Of a stretch of DNA of 22,797 nt, positions 6,172-14,710 are shown piece after piece. How positions within the stretch are numbered: the first letter of the stretch is position 1; the number at the start of each line of letters is the position of its first letter. The notes under the pieces are model-generated. The model was not told the origin of the DNA and did no database searches. It saw nothing but the letters and a program-made list of their open reading frames with translations. The stretch spans positions 1 through 22,797 of the forward strand of contig CAZWXK010000041.1 of NCBI GenBank assembly GCA_964637875.1. The letters run 5' to 3'. The position numbers were made by a program, and so were the translations under genes. This stretch comes from UBA5972 sp964637875 (lineage in GTDB: Bacteria > Pseudomonadota > Alphaproteobacteria > Rhodobacterales > Rhodobacteraceae).

Positions 6172-7503
6172 ATGGCCGGTATCCCACACGATCATTACGA
6201 GCCCAGAACCGGGTTCGAGAAATGGCTGCACGAGCGCCTGCCCATCGTGGCGCTTGCCTATGACACCCTGATGATCCCCACTCCGAAAAACCTGAACTGG
6301 ATGTGGATCTGGGGCGTTGTCCTTGCCTTTGCGCTGGTGCTGCAAATCGCAACCGGCGTGGTGCTTGCAATGCACTATACCCCGAATGTCGATATGGCCT
6401 TCGACTCGGTCGAAAGCATCATGCGCAACGTGAACGCGGGCTGGGCGCTGCGCTATGCCCATGCCAATGGCGCCTCGCTGTTCTTCCTTGCGGTCTATCT
6501 GCACATCTTCCGCGGCCTCTATTATGGCTCGTACAAGTCCCCGCGCGAGGTGACCTGGATCATCGGCATGCTGATCTATCTGGTGATGATGGGGACCGCC
6601 TTCATGGGCTATGTGCTGCCCTGGGGGCAGATGTCGTTCTGGGGCGCAACGGTGATCACCGGCCTGTTCGGCGCCATCCCCGGCATCGGCGACGTGATCC
6701 AGACCTGGCTGCTGGGTGGACCGGCGGTGGACAATGCCACGCTCAACCGGTTCTTCAGCCTGCACTACCTGCTGCCCTTCATCCTGGCGGCGCTGGTCAT
6801 CGTGCATATCTGGGCCTTCCACACCACCGGCAACAGCAACCCCTCCGGGGTCGAGGTGCGCCGGGGCTCCAAGGAAGAGGCCGCCCGCGATACCCTGCCC
6901 TTCTGGCCCTATTTCGTCATCAAGGACCTGTTTGCCCTGGGTGTGGTGCTGATCGGCTTTTTCACCATCGTCTACTTCATGCCCAACTTCCTTGGCGAGC
7001 CGGTGAACTACGTCAAGGCAAACCCGCTGGCGACACCGGCCGAGATCGTGCCCGAGTGGTATTTCCTGCCCTATTACGCGATCCTGCGCGCCTTTACCCA
7101 GGATGTCTGGGTGGTTCAGATCGCAAGTTTCCTGACCGGCGGAATCGTCGATGCCAAGTTCTTTGGCGTGATCGCCATGTTCGGGGCGATCGTCGCGCTG
7201 GTGCTGGTGCCCTGGCTTGACACGTCCAGGGTGCGCTCGGGCAAGTATCGCCCCAGCTTCAAGTGGTGGTTCTGGCTGCTGGCGCTCGACTTTGTCGTGC
7301 TGATGTGGGCCGGCTCGCAAAAGCCCGAGGGCATGGTTCCGGCGATCTCGCTGATCGGGGCCAGCTACTGGTTCGCCTATTTCCTGGTGATCCTTCCGGT
7401 TCTGGGCCTCTTTGAAAAACCGCTGCCGGTTCCTGCAACCATCGAGGAAGATTTCGATGCTCACTATCCGCCGAAAGACGCGCAAGCGTCGGCGGCCGAG
7501 TGA
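6172..7503 (+). CDS. petB: Cytochrome b of the bc1 complex
   Basis: Membrane core of the bc1 complex, holding both b haems and the Qo and Qi quinone sites. The 443-residue product has haem ligands His97/His198 and His111/His212 (in RYAHANG, YLHIFRG, SLHYLLP, IVHIWAFH) and the Qo-site loop PEWY at 294-297. These are the same residue numbers as in Rhodobacter capsulatus. Eight hydrophobic segments are apparent. The length and the uninterrupted C-terminal part show the fused long bacterial form, not the split b6/subunit IV form. AGGGAGAAA precedes the ATG. It is co-transcribed with petA and petC. Confidence 0.98.
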   Translation: MAGIPHDHYEPRTGFEKWLHERLPIVALAYDTLMIPTPKNLNWMWIWGVVLAFALVLQIATGVVLAMHYTPNVDMAFDSVESIMRNVNAGWALRYAHANGASLFFLAVYLHIFRGLYYGSYKSPREVTWIIGMLIYLVMMGTAFMGYVLPWGQMSFWGATVITGLFGAIPGIGDVIQTWLLGGPAVDNATLNRFFSLHYLLPFILAALVIVHIWAFHTTGNSNPSGVEVRRGSKEEAARDTLPFWPYFVIKDLFALGVVLIGFFTIVYFMPNFLGEPVNYVKANPLATPAEIVPEWYFLPYYAILRAFTQDVWVVQIASFLTGGIVDAKFFGVIAMFGAIVALVLVPWLDTSRVRSGKYRPSFKWWFWLLALDFVVLMWAGSQKPEGMVPAISLIGASYWFAYFLVILPVLGLFEKPLPVPATIEEDFDAHYPPKDAQASAAE

Positions 7504-7525
7504 TCTGACTGAGAGGACAGACGAG

Positions 7526-8302
7526 ATGATCAGAAAATCCATACTCGCGGCACTCGTTGCACTCGGCCTGGGGGCAACCGGCGTCATGGCGCAGGAAGGC
7601 GAGGTGACCGATTACTCCTTCTCCTTCGAAGGTCCCTTCGGCACCTATGACAAGGCCCAGCTTCAGCGCGGTCTTCAGGTTTTTACCGAGGTCTGCGCGG
7701 CCTGCCACGGCGTCAGCCAGCTCTATTTCCGCAACCTGTCCGATCCCGGCGGCCCCGAGCTGACCATCGATCAGGTCAAGGCCTATGCCAAGGAAATCGA
7801 GGTCTATGACAAGGAGCTGGACGATACCCGCCCGGCCAAGCCATCGGACCAGTTTCCGCCCAACACCGATGCGGGCGCGCCCGACCTCAGCCTGATGGCC
7901 AAGGCGCGCGCCGGGTTCCACGGGCCGATGGGCCTGGGCATCAACCAGCTGCTCAAGGGCATGGGCGGGCCGGAATACATCGCCTCGATCCTGACCGGAT
8001 TCACCGGCGAAACCAAGGAGGAAGGCGGCTCGACCTTTTACGAGAACAAGACCTTCCCCTCGGGCTGGATGAAGATGCCGCCGCCGCTGGAAGACGGGCT
8101 GGTGGAATATGCCGATGGCAGCCCGAACGATGTCGTCAGCATGGCCAAGGACGTTTCCGCCTTTCTGATGTGGGTGGCCGAGCCCAAGATGACCGTGCGC
8201 AAGAAGACGGGATTCGTCGTGATCGCCTTTCTCGTGCTGCTGACCTCGCTTCTGTATCTGACCAACAAGAAGCTCTGGGCCGGACCCAAGCGCAAGGGCT
8301 GA
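7526..8302 (+). CDS. petC: Cytochrome c1 of the bc1 complex
   Basis: Periplasmic haem subunit that passes electrons from the Rieske protein to soluble or membrane cytochrome c. The 258-residue product has a Sec signal peptide (about 1-22, ending GVMA-Q), the haem attachment site CAACH (Cys57, Cys60, His61), the sixth-ligand region GWMKMPPPL, and a C-terminal membrane anchor (about 226-246) followed by a basic tail KKLWAGPKRKG. AGAGGA lies upstream of the ATG. The frame is open upstream into petB, but the signal peptide fixes the start. It is last in the operon and followed by an intrinsic terminator. Confidence 0.97.
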   Translation: MIRKSILAALVALGLGATGVMAQEGEVTDYSFSFEGPFGTYDKAQLQRGLQVFTEVCAACHGVSQLYFRNLSDPGGPELTIDQVKAYAKEIEVYDKELDDTRPAKPSDQFPPNTDAGAPDLSLMAKARAGFHGPMGLGINQLLKGMGGPEYIASILTGFTGETKEEGGSTFYENKTFPSGWMKMPPPLEDGLVEYADGSPNDVVSMAKDVSAFLMWVAEPKMTVRKKTGFVVIAFLVLLTSLLYLTNKKLWAGPKRKG

Positions 8303-8319
8303 AACGCCTGACAGAATTG

Positions 8320-8352
8320 AAAGGGGCGGGCCGCAACGGCGCGCCCCTTTTT
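8320..8352 (+). terminator. Intrinsic terminator of petABC
   Basis: AAAGGGGCG (8320-8328) pairs with CGCCCCTTT (8342-8350), and inside it GCCG (8330-8333) pairs with CGGC (8337-8340) around a three-base loop. The stem runs into a TTTTT tract. It starts 18 bases after the petC stop. Because the stem begins with A's, it could also act on the convergent thiBPQ transcript ending at 8366. Confidence 0.82.
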
Positions 8353-8365
8353 CGTTGGCAACAAG

Positions 8366-9058
8366 TCAGCCCAGATAGTCGCGCAACGCCTCGGGCGGGT
8401 TGTCCAGCAATTCCCGGGTCGGCACCGGTGCATGGGCATGCCCGTCGCTGACCAGGGATGTGAGGTCGGCCACGCGCGCCGCATCGCGCGGGTCATGCGT
8501 CACCATAACCAGGGTTGCGCCGCTCTGGTCGGTGATGCGCGCAACAAGATCCAGCATCTCGGCCCTCAGGGCGGGACCGAGGGCGGCGAAGGGTTCGTCC
8601 AGCAGCAGCAGCGGCCGGTCCCGCAACAGGGCGCGCGCCAGCGCCACCCGTTGCCGCTGGCCACCGGACAGCGCCGCCGGCAGACGCCTGTCCATGCCGT
8701 CCAGACCGACCTCCTGCAGGCTGCGCGCGACCTGATCGCGCTGCTGGGGGGACAGTTTCAGATCCGGGCGCAGGCCCAGCGCCACGTTCTGCCAGACGCT
8801 GAGATGGGCAAAGAGATTGTGTTCCTGAAACAGCAGGCTGACCGGTCGCTTGCCGGGGGCAACGCCGCGCATGTCGCGCCCATCGATCAGGATACGCCCC
8901 GCATCGGGTTCCAGGAATCCGGCGATTGCGGCCAGCAGCGTCGATTTTCCCGCGCCCGAAGGTCCGATCAGCGCCAGACGCACACCCCGCGCCATGCGCC
9001 AGTCGGCGGCAAGGGTGAAATCCCCCTGTCGAATCTCGACACCCGCAAGATGCAACAT
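8366..9058 (-). CDS. thiQ: Thiamine ABC transporter ATP-binding protein
   Basis: ATPase that drives thiamine or thiamine phosphate import with ThiP. The 230-residue product has Walker A GPSGAGKST (32-40), a Q-loop at LLFQEHNLFAHL (about Gln78), signature LSGGQRQR (130-137), Walker B LLLLDEP (150-156) and the switch histidine in VTHD (His188). QEHNLF after the Q-loop is typical of ThiQ. The ATG shares its A with the thiP stop (TGATG), so translation is coupled. The frame runs open upstream through thiP, but that is a shadow. The short length (230) is normal for this subunit, which lacks a C-terminal regulatory domain. Confidence 0.93.
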   Translation of the reverse strand: MLHLAGVEIRQGDFTLAADWRMARGVRLALIGPSGAGKSTLLAAIAGFLEPDAGRILIDGRDMRGVAPGKRPVSLLFQEHNLFAHLSVWQNVALGLRPDLKLSPQQRDQVARSLQEVGLDGMDRRLPAALSGGQRQRVALARALLRDRPLLLLDEPFAALGPALRAEMLDLVARITDQSGATLVMVTHDPRDAARVADLTSLVSDGHAHAPVPTRELLDNPPEALRDYLG

Positions 9059-10626
9059 CACGCCCCCTTTCCCAGCCGGTCGAACAGGCGGAACAACAGG
9101 ATCGATGCCGCCACCAGAACCAGCGCAGCCCCCTGTGCGGCCTCCATCCTGTAAGACCCCATGAGGCGATAAAGGTAAAGCGGGAGCGTCGCCGCATCCG
9201 GGTCGGCAAACAGGGCAACCACCCCGAGATCGCCCATCGACAGCGCCGCCGCCAGCCCCGCGGCAAAGCCCGCCGCCGGACGGATGAAAGGCCAGGTGAC
9301 CAGACGGAACCGCGCCCAGCCCCCCATGTCCAGACTGTCGGCCAGTGCGCCCTCGACCGATTGCACATGGCGCATCGCCGGCACCAGCGCGCGCAGCGCG
9401 AAGGGAAGGCTCATCACCGCGTTGACCAGCGCGGTCACCGCCAGCGCCACCGCGGCCGGATCGACGAAGGGATACAGCAGAATGAACAGCCCGGTCCCGA
9501 TCACCATGGGCGAGGCCGCAAGGCTCAGATGTCCGGCGCTTTCGATCCAGGGCGCCATCCGCCCCGCCCGGCGCCGCGCAACCGCCGCCCCCAGCGCCAG
9601 CGCCAGCGCCAGCGTCAACCCGGCCGACATCAGGGCCACGATGACCGACCGCAGCAATGCGGCCCATACGCCCGCATCCAGCAGGCCCAGCCCCATCACC
9701 CCGCGCAGGCCCACCATCGCCAGCGGCGCCAGCAGGAACAGCGTCACCGCCCCCAGAATCGCGGCATCGCCAACCCGTGAAAGCGGATGCATGCAATCCC
9801 AGCGCCGCACGGCCCGCCCGAGCCCCGGATCCTGCGCCGCATCACGGGCAAGGCGCCAGGCAAGAACGGCGGCGCCCAACCCGATCGAAAACTGCATCAG
9901 GGCCAGCAACGCCGCGCGCCCCATGTCGAAATCGAAACGGAATGCCTGATAGATCGCCAGCTCGATCGTGGTTGCCCCTGGCCCGCCACCCAGAGTCAGC
10001 GCGACGGCAAAACTGGTGACGCTCAGCAGAAAGATGGTGGCGAATGCGCCGGGCAGAACCGCGCGCAGGATCGGGCGCTCGATCACGCGGTTGATGTCGC
10101 GACTGCTCATGCCCAGCTGGGCGGCCAGCAGGAAGTGCTCGCCCGGCACGCGCTGCCAGCCCTGCAACAAAAGGCGCGTCGCCAGCGGCAGGTTAAAGAA
10201 CACATGCGCCAGCACCACGCCGCGAAAGCCGTAGATCGACAGCGGCCCCAGGCCGAAATGCACCAGCACCGCGCTGATCAGTCCGCCGCGGCCCCAGACC
10301 GCAAGCAACCCCAGAACGGCCACGATCACCGGCAGGATGAAAGGCGCCCCCAGCAGGGTAATCAGCAGGCCGCGCCCGCGAAATTGCCGCCGGGCAAGCG
10401 CGCGGGCAACCGGCACGGCAAGGGCGGTGCTGAGCGCGGCCGAGACCAGCGCCTGAGACAGGGTGAATTTCAGCGCGGCCCAGTCCCCTGCCCCCAGGCG
10501 CATGGGGGACGCGGCGGCCCCCGCGACAACCGCAACGGTCCCCAGCGAAAGCGCGGCCACCAGAGCAGCCGCGCCCAGACCGGCCACAAGGGCCCGGGTG
10601 ATTACTGGCTCAGCGCGCTCTGCCAT
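9058..10626 (-). CDS. thiP: Thiamine ABC transporter permease
   Basis: A 522-residue membrane protein made of two fused permease halves, the usual layout for ThiP (E. coli 536). Each half has an ATPase-contacting loop: QLGMSSRDINRVIERP in the first and SLDMGGWARFRLVTWP in the second. About twelve hydrophobic segments can be traced. The ATG lies 25 bases inside thiB, with no clear ribosome site, so expression probably depends on coupling to thiB. A shorter start at a downstream GTG (residue 14) is possible but would remove part of the first membrane segment. It sits between thiB and thiQ in the standard order, downstream of the TPP riboswitch. Confidence 0.92.
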   Translation of the reverse strand: MAERAEPVITRALVAGLGAAALVAALSLGTVAVVAGAAASPMRLGAGDWAALKFTLSQALVSAALSTALAVPVARALARRQFRGRGLLITLLGAPFILPVIVAVLGLLAVWGRGGLISAVLVHFGLGPLSIYGFRGVVLAHVFFNLPLATRLLLQGWQRVPGEHFLLAAQLGMSSRDINRVIERPILRAVLPGAFATIFLLSVTSFAVALTLGGGPGATTIELAIYQAFRFDFDMGRAALLALMQFSIGLGAAVLAWRLARDAAQDPGLGRAVRRWDCMHPLSRVGDAAILGAVTLFLLAPLAMVGLRGVMGLGLLDAGVWAALLRSVIVALMSAGLTLALALALGAAVARRRAGRMAPWIESAGHLSLAASPMVIGTGLFILLYPFVDPAAVALAVTALVNAVMSLPFALRALVPAMRHVQSVEGALADSLDMGGWARFRLVTWPFIRPAAGFAAGLAAALSMGDLGVVALFADPDAATLPLYLYRLMGSYRMEAAQGAALVLVAASILLFRLFDRLGKGA

Positions 10627-11606
10627 TCGGCCAGTGCCGCGTCACGCGCTGCCTGCGCGGCCTCGGGCGACATGATCAGCGCCTTGTCGGCAGGGATCGG
10701 CGCGGCAAAGCCCCTGGGCAGGCCATCCTTGAGCTGCACCGCCGGATACATCCAGTTGGTCGTGGGGATCAGCGACTGGAACTTTTCCGACATCATGAAT
10801 TTCAGGAACTTGTCGGCCAGCGCGGGATGCGGCGCCGTGGCCATCTTGCCGGCGACCTCGATCTGCATGTAGTGGCCCTCGTCAAAGATCGCGGCGGCCT
10901 TGCTGTCGTCGTTCTCGGCAATCAGGTGATAGGCGGGCGATGTGGTATAGGACAGCACCATGTCGGCCTCGCCCTTGAGGAACATGCCATAGGCCTCGGA
11001 CCAGCCCTTGGTCACGGTCAGGATATGGGGCGCCAGCCCCTTCCAGATCTCGGGCGCCTTGTCGCCATAGGCCGCCTTGACCCACAGCAGCAGCCCCAGA
11101 CCGGGGGTCGAGCTGCGGGGATCCTCGATCACGATCTTCAGGCTGTCGGGTGCCGCAGCCAGTTCGCGAAAGCTGCGGGGAACCGTCCTGAGCCTGGTCT
11201 TGTCATAGACAAAGGCGAAATAGCCCCAGTCGAACGGCAGGAACAGCGGATCGTTCCAGCCCCCCGGCACGGCCAGGTTTTTCGGCGTGATCCCGTGGGG
11301 CGCAAACAGCCCGCTTGCGGCGGCACGCGCGGTCAGGTTGGTATCCAGCCCCAGCACGACATCGGCCCTGGAACGCTTGCCCTCCAGCTGCACCCGCGCC
11401 AGCAGCGCCGCGCCATCGCCGGCGGTGGTGAATTTCAGGTCGCAATCGCAGATCGCCTCGAACGCCTTTTCCACCTTGGGCCCGGGGCCCCAGTCGGATG
11501 CGAAACTGTCATAGGTATAGACGTTGAGCACGGGTTTTTCCGCGGCCATCGGCGCCCCCGCAAGGGTAAGCGCCAGTCCCGCAGCCATCAGTGAGATTCG
11601 GATCAT
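10602..11606 (-). CDS. thiB: Thiamine-binding periplasmic protein
   Basis: Solute-binding protein delivering thiamine or its phosphates to ThiPQ. The 334-residue product begins with a signal peptide (MIRISLMAAGLALTLAGAP, cleavage near MAA-EKP), followed by the family's opening NVYTYDSFASDWGPG, then ADVVLGLDTNL and PFDWGYFAFVYD. These match the ThiB/TbpA layout. Two ATGs occur six bases apart (11612 and 11606). GGAGG directly abuts the first, but is six bases from the second, so 11606 is chosen. Cys53 and Cys55 are close together in the mature protein. The TPP riboswitch immediately upstream supports the thiamine assignment independently of the protein sequence. Confidence 0.94.
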   Translation of the reverse strand: MIRISLMAAGLALTLAGAPMAAEKPVLNVYTYDSFASDWGPGPKVEKAFEAICDCDLKFTTAGDGAALLARVQLEGKRSRADVVLGLDTNLTARAAASGLFAPHGITPKNLAVPGGWNDPLFLPFDWGYFAFVYDKTRLRTVPRSFRELAAAPDSLKIVIEDPRSSTPGLGLLLWVKAAYGDKAPEIWKGLAPHILTVTKGWSEAYGMFLKGEADMVLSYTTSPAYHLIAENDDSKAAAIFDEGHYMQIEVAGKMATAPHPALADKFLKFMMSEKFQSLIPTTNWMYPAVQLKDGLPRGFAAPIPADKALIMSPEAAQAARDAALAEWQSALSQ

Positions 11607-11611
11607 TTCCA

Positions 11612-11648
11612 TCCTCCAATAAGCTACAGGCGCAGGTTGGGTAGAGGA
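11612..11648 (-). promoter_or_regulatory. thiB ribosome site and candidate sequestering arm
   Basis: The thiB ribosome site includes GAGGA (minus strand, 11616-11612). Upstream in the leader, TCCTC (11648-11644) is complementary to it over five bases, with about 27 bases between. It lies just after the riboswitch aptamer, so it could hide the ribosome site when TPP is bound. No stem followed by a U-run is visible in this segment, which favours translational rather than transcriptional control. This is inferred from short complementarity only. Confidence 0.4.
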
Positions 11649-11654
11649 CGAAAT

Positions 11655-11748
11655 GCCATACCTTCCCTCCGCCGGTATTGTCCGGTTCAGGTTCAACGGG
11701 TCATGCGTGATGCAAGTCTCAGCCCAGGACGGGCTCCCCGAGGTGGGG
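11655..11748 (-). promoter_or_regulatory. TPP riboswitch (THI element)
   Basis: Read on the minus strand, the segment shows the THI-box core in order: CTCGGGGAGC, GGGCTGAGA, TGACCCGTTGAACCTGA, CCGGACAATACCGG and GCGGAGGGAA. CTGAGA and the AACCTGA/GGAGGGAA segments bind the pyrimidine and pyrophosphate parts of TPP in known structures. The outer helix P1 can form between ACCT and AGGT. The aptamer ends about 50 bases before the thiB ATG. High TPP should lower thiBPQ expression. The rest of the gap between thiB and the gene at 12025 (about 11780-11867 and 11897-12024) shows only promoters and no further recognisable element. Confidence 0.96.
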
Positions 11749-11750
11749 CC

Positions 11751-11779
11751 AGCATAGGCGCCATTTCGGACGGGGGCAA
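11751..11779 (-). promoter_or_regulatory. Putative thiBPQ promoter
   Basis: On the minus strand, TTGCCC (11779-11774) and TATGCT (11756-11751) are separated by exactly 17 bases. The predicted transcription start lies about seven bases on, right at the first bases of the riboswitch P1 helix, so the aptamer would be the very 5' end of the message. Confidence 0.6.
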
Positions 11780-11867
11780 GGGGGCGACAGGCGTGGCATG
11801 GCCACCTTGCGGCCCCATTCATGTCGGCGGAAATCGGCAGGCTCCGGCGTGCCGGGCCTTGTGGTCG

Positions 11868-11896
11868 CTGACACTGTCTGCGGAACATGCTAGGAT
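11868..11896 (+). promoter_or_regulatory. Putative promoter of the glycine-zipper gene
   Basis: CTGACA (11868-11873), a 17-base spacer and TAGGAT (11891-11896) form a good sigma70-type promoter, with five and four of six consensus matches. It points at the gene starting at 12025 and leaves a leader of about 120 bases. It is divergent from the thiB promoter. Confidence 0.55.
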
Positions 11897-12024
11897 TGCA
11901 GCAAGCCGGCCCTGACCACCCCGCACCCCCCGAAATGGCGGGTTCGGGCCAGGCCGGAACCAAGGGAACCGGGAACAACCCCGCCGGACATGTCGATACC
12001 GGCGGAACAGGAAAGAGAAAGAGC

Positions 12025-12549
12025 ATGAAACACGCAAACATGATGGTAACGCTTGCGCTCGGGGGTCTGATGGCCCTGTCGGGCCCGGTCCTTGCCCAGA
12101 GTTTTCCCGCGCTGACGAAAAGCGCAAATACCCACGCGGTCATCGCGACCGTGGTTGACAGCTATCCGGTCTACAAGGCGGCGACCAAGGCGCGGCGCGT
12201 CTGCGAGCGGGTCAGGGTTCCGATCTATCGCCGTCCGGCGCCCGACCAGCAGGCCGGCAATATCGTCGCCGGGGCGATCATCGGCGGCGCTCTGGGCCAG
12301 GTCGTCACCGGCAACAAGAACGGCGCCACGGCGGGCGCGGTGATCGGCGGCATTGCCGGGGCCAACCAGAACAAGGAACGGATCGTCGGATACCGGACCG
12401 AGCGCAGATGCCGAACCGTAAAGAGCGCCGGCCACAAGAAGGTGCTGTATTACGAATCCCAGGTTCGTCTTGACGGCCAGATCTATCGTATCCGCACCGC
12501 AAATCCGTTCGACCCGGGCGACAGGGTACGTCTGTACATGCCCGACTGA
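12025..12549 (+). CDS. Exported glycine-zipper 2TM protein (YcfJ-like)
   Basis: A 174-residue protein with a signal peptide (about 1-24, ending PVLA-QS). A short N-terminal domain contains VVDSYPVY and Cys60 (RRVCERVRVPIY). A glycine zipper follows (GNIVAGAIIGGALGQ...TAGAVIGGIAGANQN, about 79-116), with small residues every four positions forming two tight helices. A C-terminal beta-rich part contains Cys129, YYESQVRLDGQIY, and the ending PGDRVRLYMPD. The arrangement matches the glycine-zipper 2TM family that includes E. coli YcfJ, thought to sit in or at the outer membrane. The two cysteines could form a disulfide. AGGAAAGAG precedes the ATG, and the signal peptide confirms the start. It is monocistronic, with its own promoter and a hairpin after the stop. 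Confidence 0.86.
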   Translation: MKHANMMVTLALGGLMALSGPVLAQSFPALTKSANTHAVIATVVDSYPVYKAATKARRVCERVRVPIYRRPAPDQQAGNIVAGAIIGGALGQVVTGNKNGATAGAVIGGIAGANQNKERIVGYRTERRCRTVKSAGHKKVLYYESQVRLDGQIYRIRTANPFDPGDRVRLYMPD

Positions 12550-12568
12550 CGGTCCCGGCTGGGTGTAT

Positions 12569-12601
12569 GGCGCCCCGGGCAGGTGTGGCAGCGGGGGCGC
12601 C
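12569..12601. terminator. GC hairpin between convergent genes
   Basis: GGCGCCCC (12569-12576) and GGGGCGCC (12594-12601) form a perfect eight-pair stem with a 17-base loop. It lies between the stop of the plus-strand gene at 12549 and the stop of the minus-strand gene at 12609, the right place for a two-way terminator. It lacks a T-run on either side, so it may only support factor-dependent termination. Confidence 0.45.
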
Positions 12602-12608
12602 GGGCGAC

Positions 12609-12989
12609 TCAGCGCCCCTTCAACGCGGCCGTGATCCCCTCGGCCCAGGCGTCGAGGAAATCCTCGATGGATTCGATGAAATCGGGATCGTGCTGCCGCC
12701 TGTTGATGGTGGCATGCAGCACCACGCGATCGGGCCGCGGGGGCAGCCCTGCGGTCACGGTCCAGGCCAGCGCATTGGGACAGGTCGGCAGCGCAAGGCG
12801 CACCCCGCCCCTGATCGGCATGCGCTGCACCTCGAAACTGCCCCACAGACACGCGATCCGCGCATTGTCGCCGTCAATGTCATGGACCGCGCCTATCTCG
12901 CGGCACAGTTCGGGCAGGGCAGACAGGACCACCACCCTGCGCAGGTTTTCCTGATCCGTTTCCAGGGGCAGTTCGCGAAAGAACTCCAT
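12609..12989 (-). CDS. Small conserved-looking protein of unknown function
   Basis: I do not recognise this 126-residue cytosolic protein. It has no signal peptide or membrane segment. Visible features are an N-terminal LPLETDQENLRRVVVLSALPELC stretch (residues 7-29), a central beta-rich part (ARIACLWGSFEVQRMP), TCPNALAWTV, and a C-terminal helix rich in acidic residues (DPDFIESIEDFLDAWAEGI). The start lies 12 bases after the stop of the HSD10-like dehydrogenase, so it is probably the last gene of that transcript. The upstream ribosome site is weak (GGCGGG). The acidic C-terminal helix and the position next to a fatty-acid-type dehydrogenase do not by themselves give a function. Confidence 0.72.
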   Translation of the reverse strand: MEFFRELPLETDQENLRRVVVLSALPELCREIGAVHDIDGDNARIACLWGSFEVQRMPIRGGVRLALPTCPNALAWTVTAGLPPRPDRVVLHATINRRQHDPDFIESIEDFLDAWAEGITAALKGR

Positions 12990-13001
12990 GCCGCGGCCCG
13001 C

Positions 13002-13772
<771 letters not shown>

Positions 13773-13809
13773 GTTCGAACCCCCTTGTTCGTGCCATTGT
13801 GCTGTCGAT

Positions 13810-13838
13810 TTTCTATGACGCCTCTGGCGCCCGCGCAA
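13810..13838 (-). promoter_or_regulatory. Putative promoter of the HSD10-like gene
   Basis: On the minus strand, TTGCGC (13838-13833), 17 bases, and TAGAAA (13815-13810) lie about 40 bases before the ATG at 13772. The spacing is ideal and the -10 matches four of six consensus positions. It would make the dehydrogenase independent of the ABC operon upstream. Confidence 0.45.
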
Positions 13839-13906
13839 AGGGGAATCGCCTGCGCGACGTGGCGAAATTACCGCGCGCGGTCCCCGTGGCGCCCCCGTTG
13901 CAACCC

Positions 13907-13924
13907 CCTGCCCCCCCCGGCAGG
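13907..13924 (-). terminator. Hairpin after the ABC operon
   Basis: CCTGCC and GGCAGG pair six bases around a six-base loop, directly after the last ABC gene (stop at 13928). No U-run follows, so this is a weak terminator candidate that might mark the operon end. Confidence 0.3.
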
Positions 13925-13927
13925 TCG

Positions 13928-14710
13928 TCACGCTCCATCCGCCCCCGTCGCCAGCTCGCCCAGGCTGGCCTGCAGCAGGTGCCTCGTATAGGGATGGGTC
14001 GTGCGCCGCGCGCGCATGTCCCCGACATCCAGTGTCTCGACGATTTCGCCCAGCTGCATCACCGCAACCGCGCTGCACATATGCCCGACCACCGCCAGAT
14101 TGTGGCTGACCATGAGGTAGGTCAGCCCGCGCGCGGCGCGCAGATCGACCAGCAGGTTCAGGATCTCGGCCTGCACCGATACATCCAGCGCCGAGGTGGG
14201 TTCGTCCAGCAGCAGTATGCGCGGCTCGGGGGCCAGCGCACGGGCAATGGCCACCCGCTGGCGCTGGCCGCCGGACAGCTGATGCGGATAGCGGAAACGG
14301 AAGGCAGGCCCCAGCCCCACATCGTCGAGCAACCTGAGGATCCGCGCATCGATATCGCGAAAGCCATGCAGGGACAGGGTCTCGCCCAGCACCTGATCGA
14401 CCGACTGTCGCGGATGCAGCGAGGCATAGGGATCCTGAAACACCATCTGCACGCTGCGATAGAATTCGCGATCGCGTCGGCGCCCCAGTTCGCGCCCCAG
14501 CACCGCCATGCGCCCCGACCATGTGGGGACAAGCCCGGTCAGGGCCCGCAGGATGGTGGATTTGCCCGAACCCGATTCACCGACCAGGCCGAAACTGCCG
14601 CCCTCGGGCACGCGCAGCGACGCCCCCTTGACGGCATCGACGCGCGCCTCGTGCTGGCCGAACCAGACATTCAGGTTTTCGATCTCGATCCCGGGAGCTT
14701 GCGCGTTCAT
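13928..14710 (-). CDS. Peptide-type ABC transporter ATPase (OppF/DppF-like)
   Basis: Second nucleotide-binding subunit of the importer, 260 residues. Walker A is GESGSGKST (44-52), the Q-loop is Gln92 (MVFQDPYASLHP), signature LSGGQRQR is at 145-152, Walker B is LLLDEP (166-171) and the switch His203 is in VSHN. FQDPYASLHPR is typical of the OppF/DppF/GsiA group. The C-terminal HPYTRHLLQASL is present, but the longer regulatory tail of full-length OppF (about 320-330 residues) is missing. The start overlaps the upstream ATPase gene as ATGA. The substrate is inferred from neighbours (pxp genes, dipeptidase), not from this protein. Confidence 0.93.
   Translation of the reverse strand: MNAQAPGIEIENLNVWFGQHEARVDAVKGASLRVPEGGSFGLVGESGSGKSTILRALTGLVPTWSGRMAVLGRELGRRRDREFYRSVQMVFQDPYASLHPRQSVDQVLGETLSLHGFRDIDARILRLLDDVGLGPAFRFRYPHQLSGGQRQRVAIARALAPEPRILLLDEPTSALDVSVQAEILNLLVDLRAARGLTYLMVSHNLAVVGHMCSAVAVMQLGEIVETLDVGDMRARRTTHPYTRHLLQASLGELATGADGA

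Noticed and set aside
11607..12143. Long N-terminal extension of ThiB through the leader
   Set aside because: The frame is open, but it would run through the TPP riboswitch and the promoter, and the signal peptide with its ribosome site sets the start at 11606.
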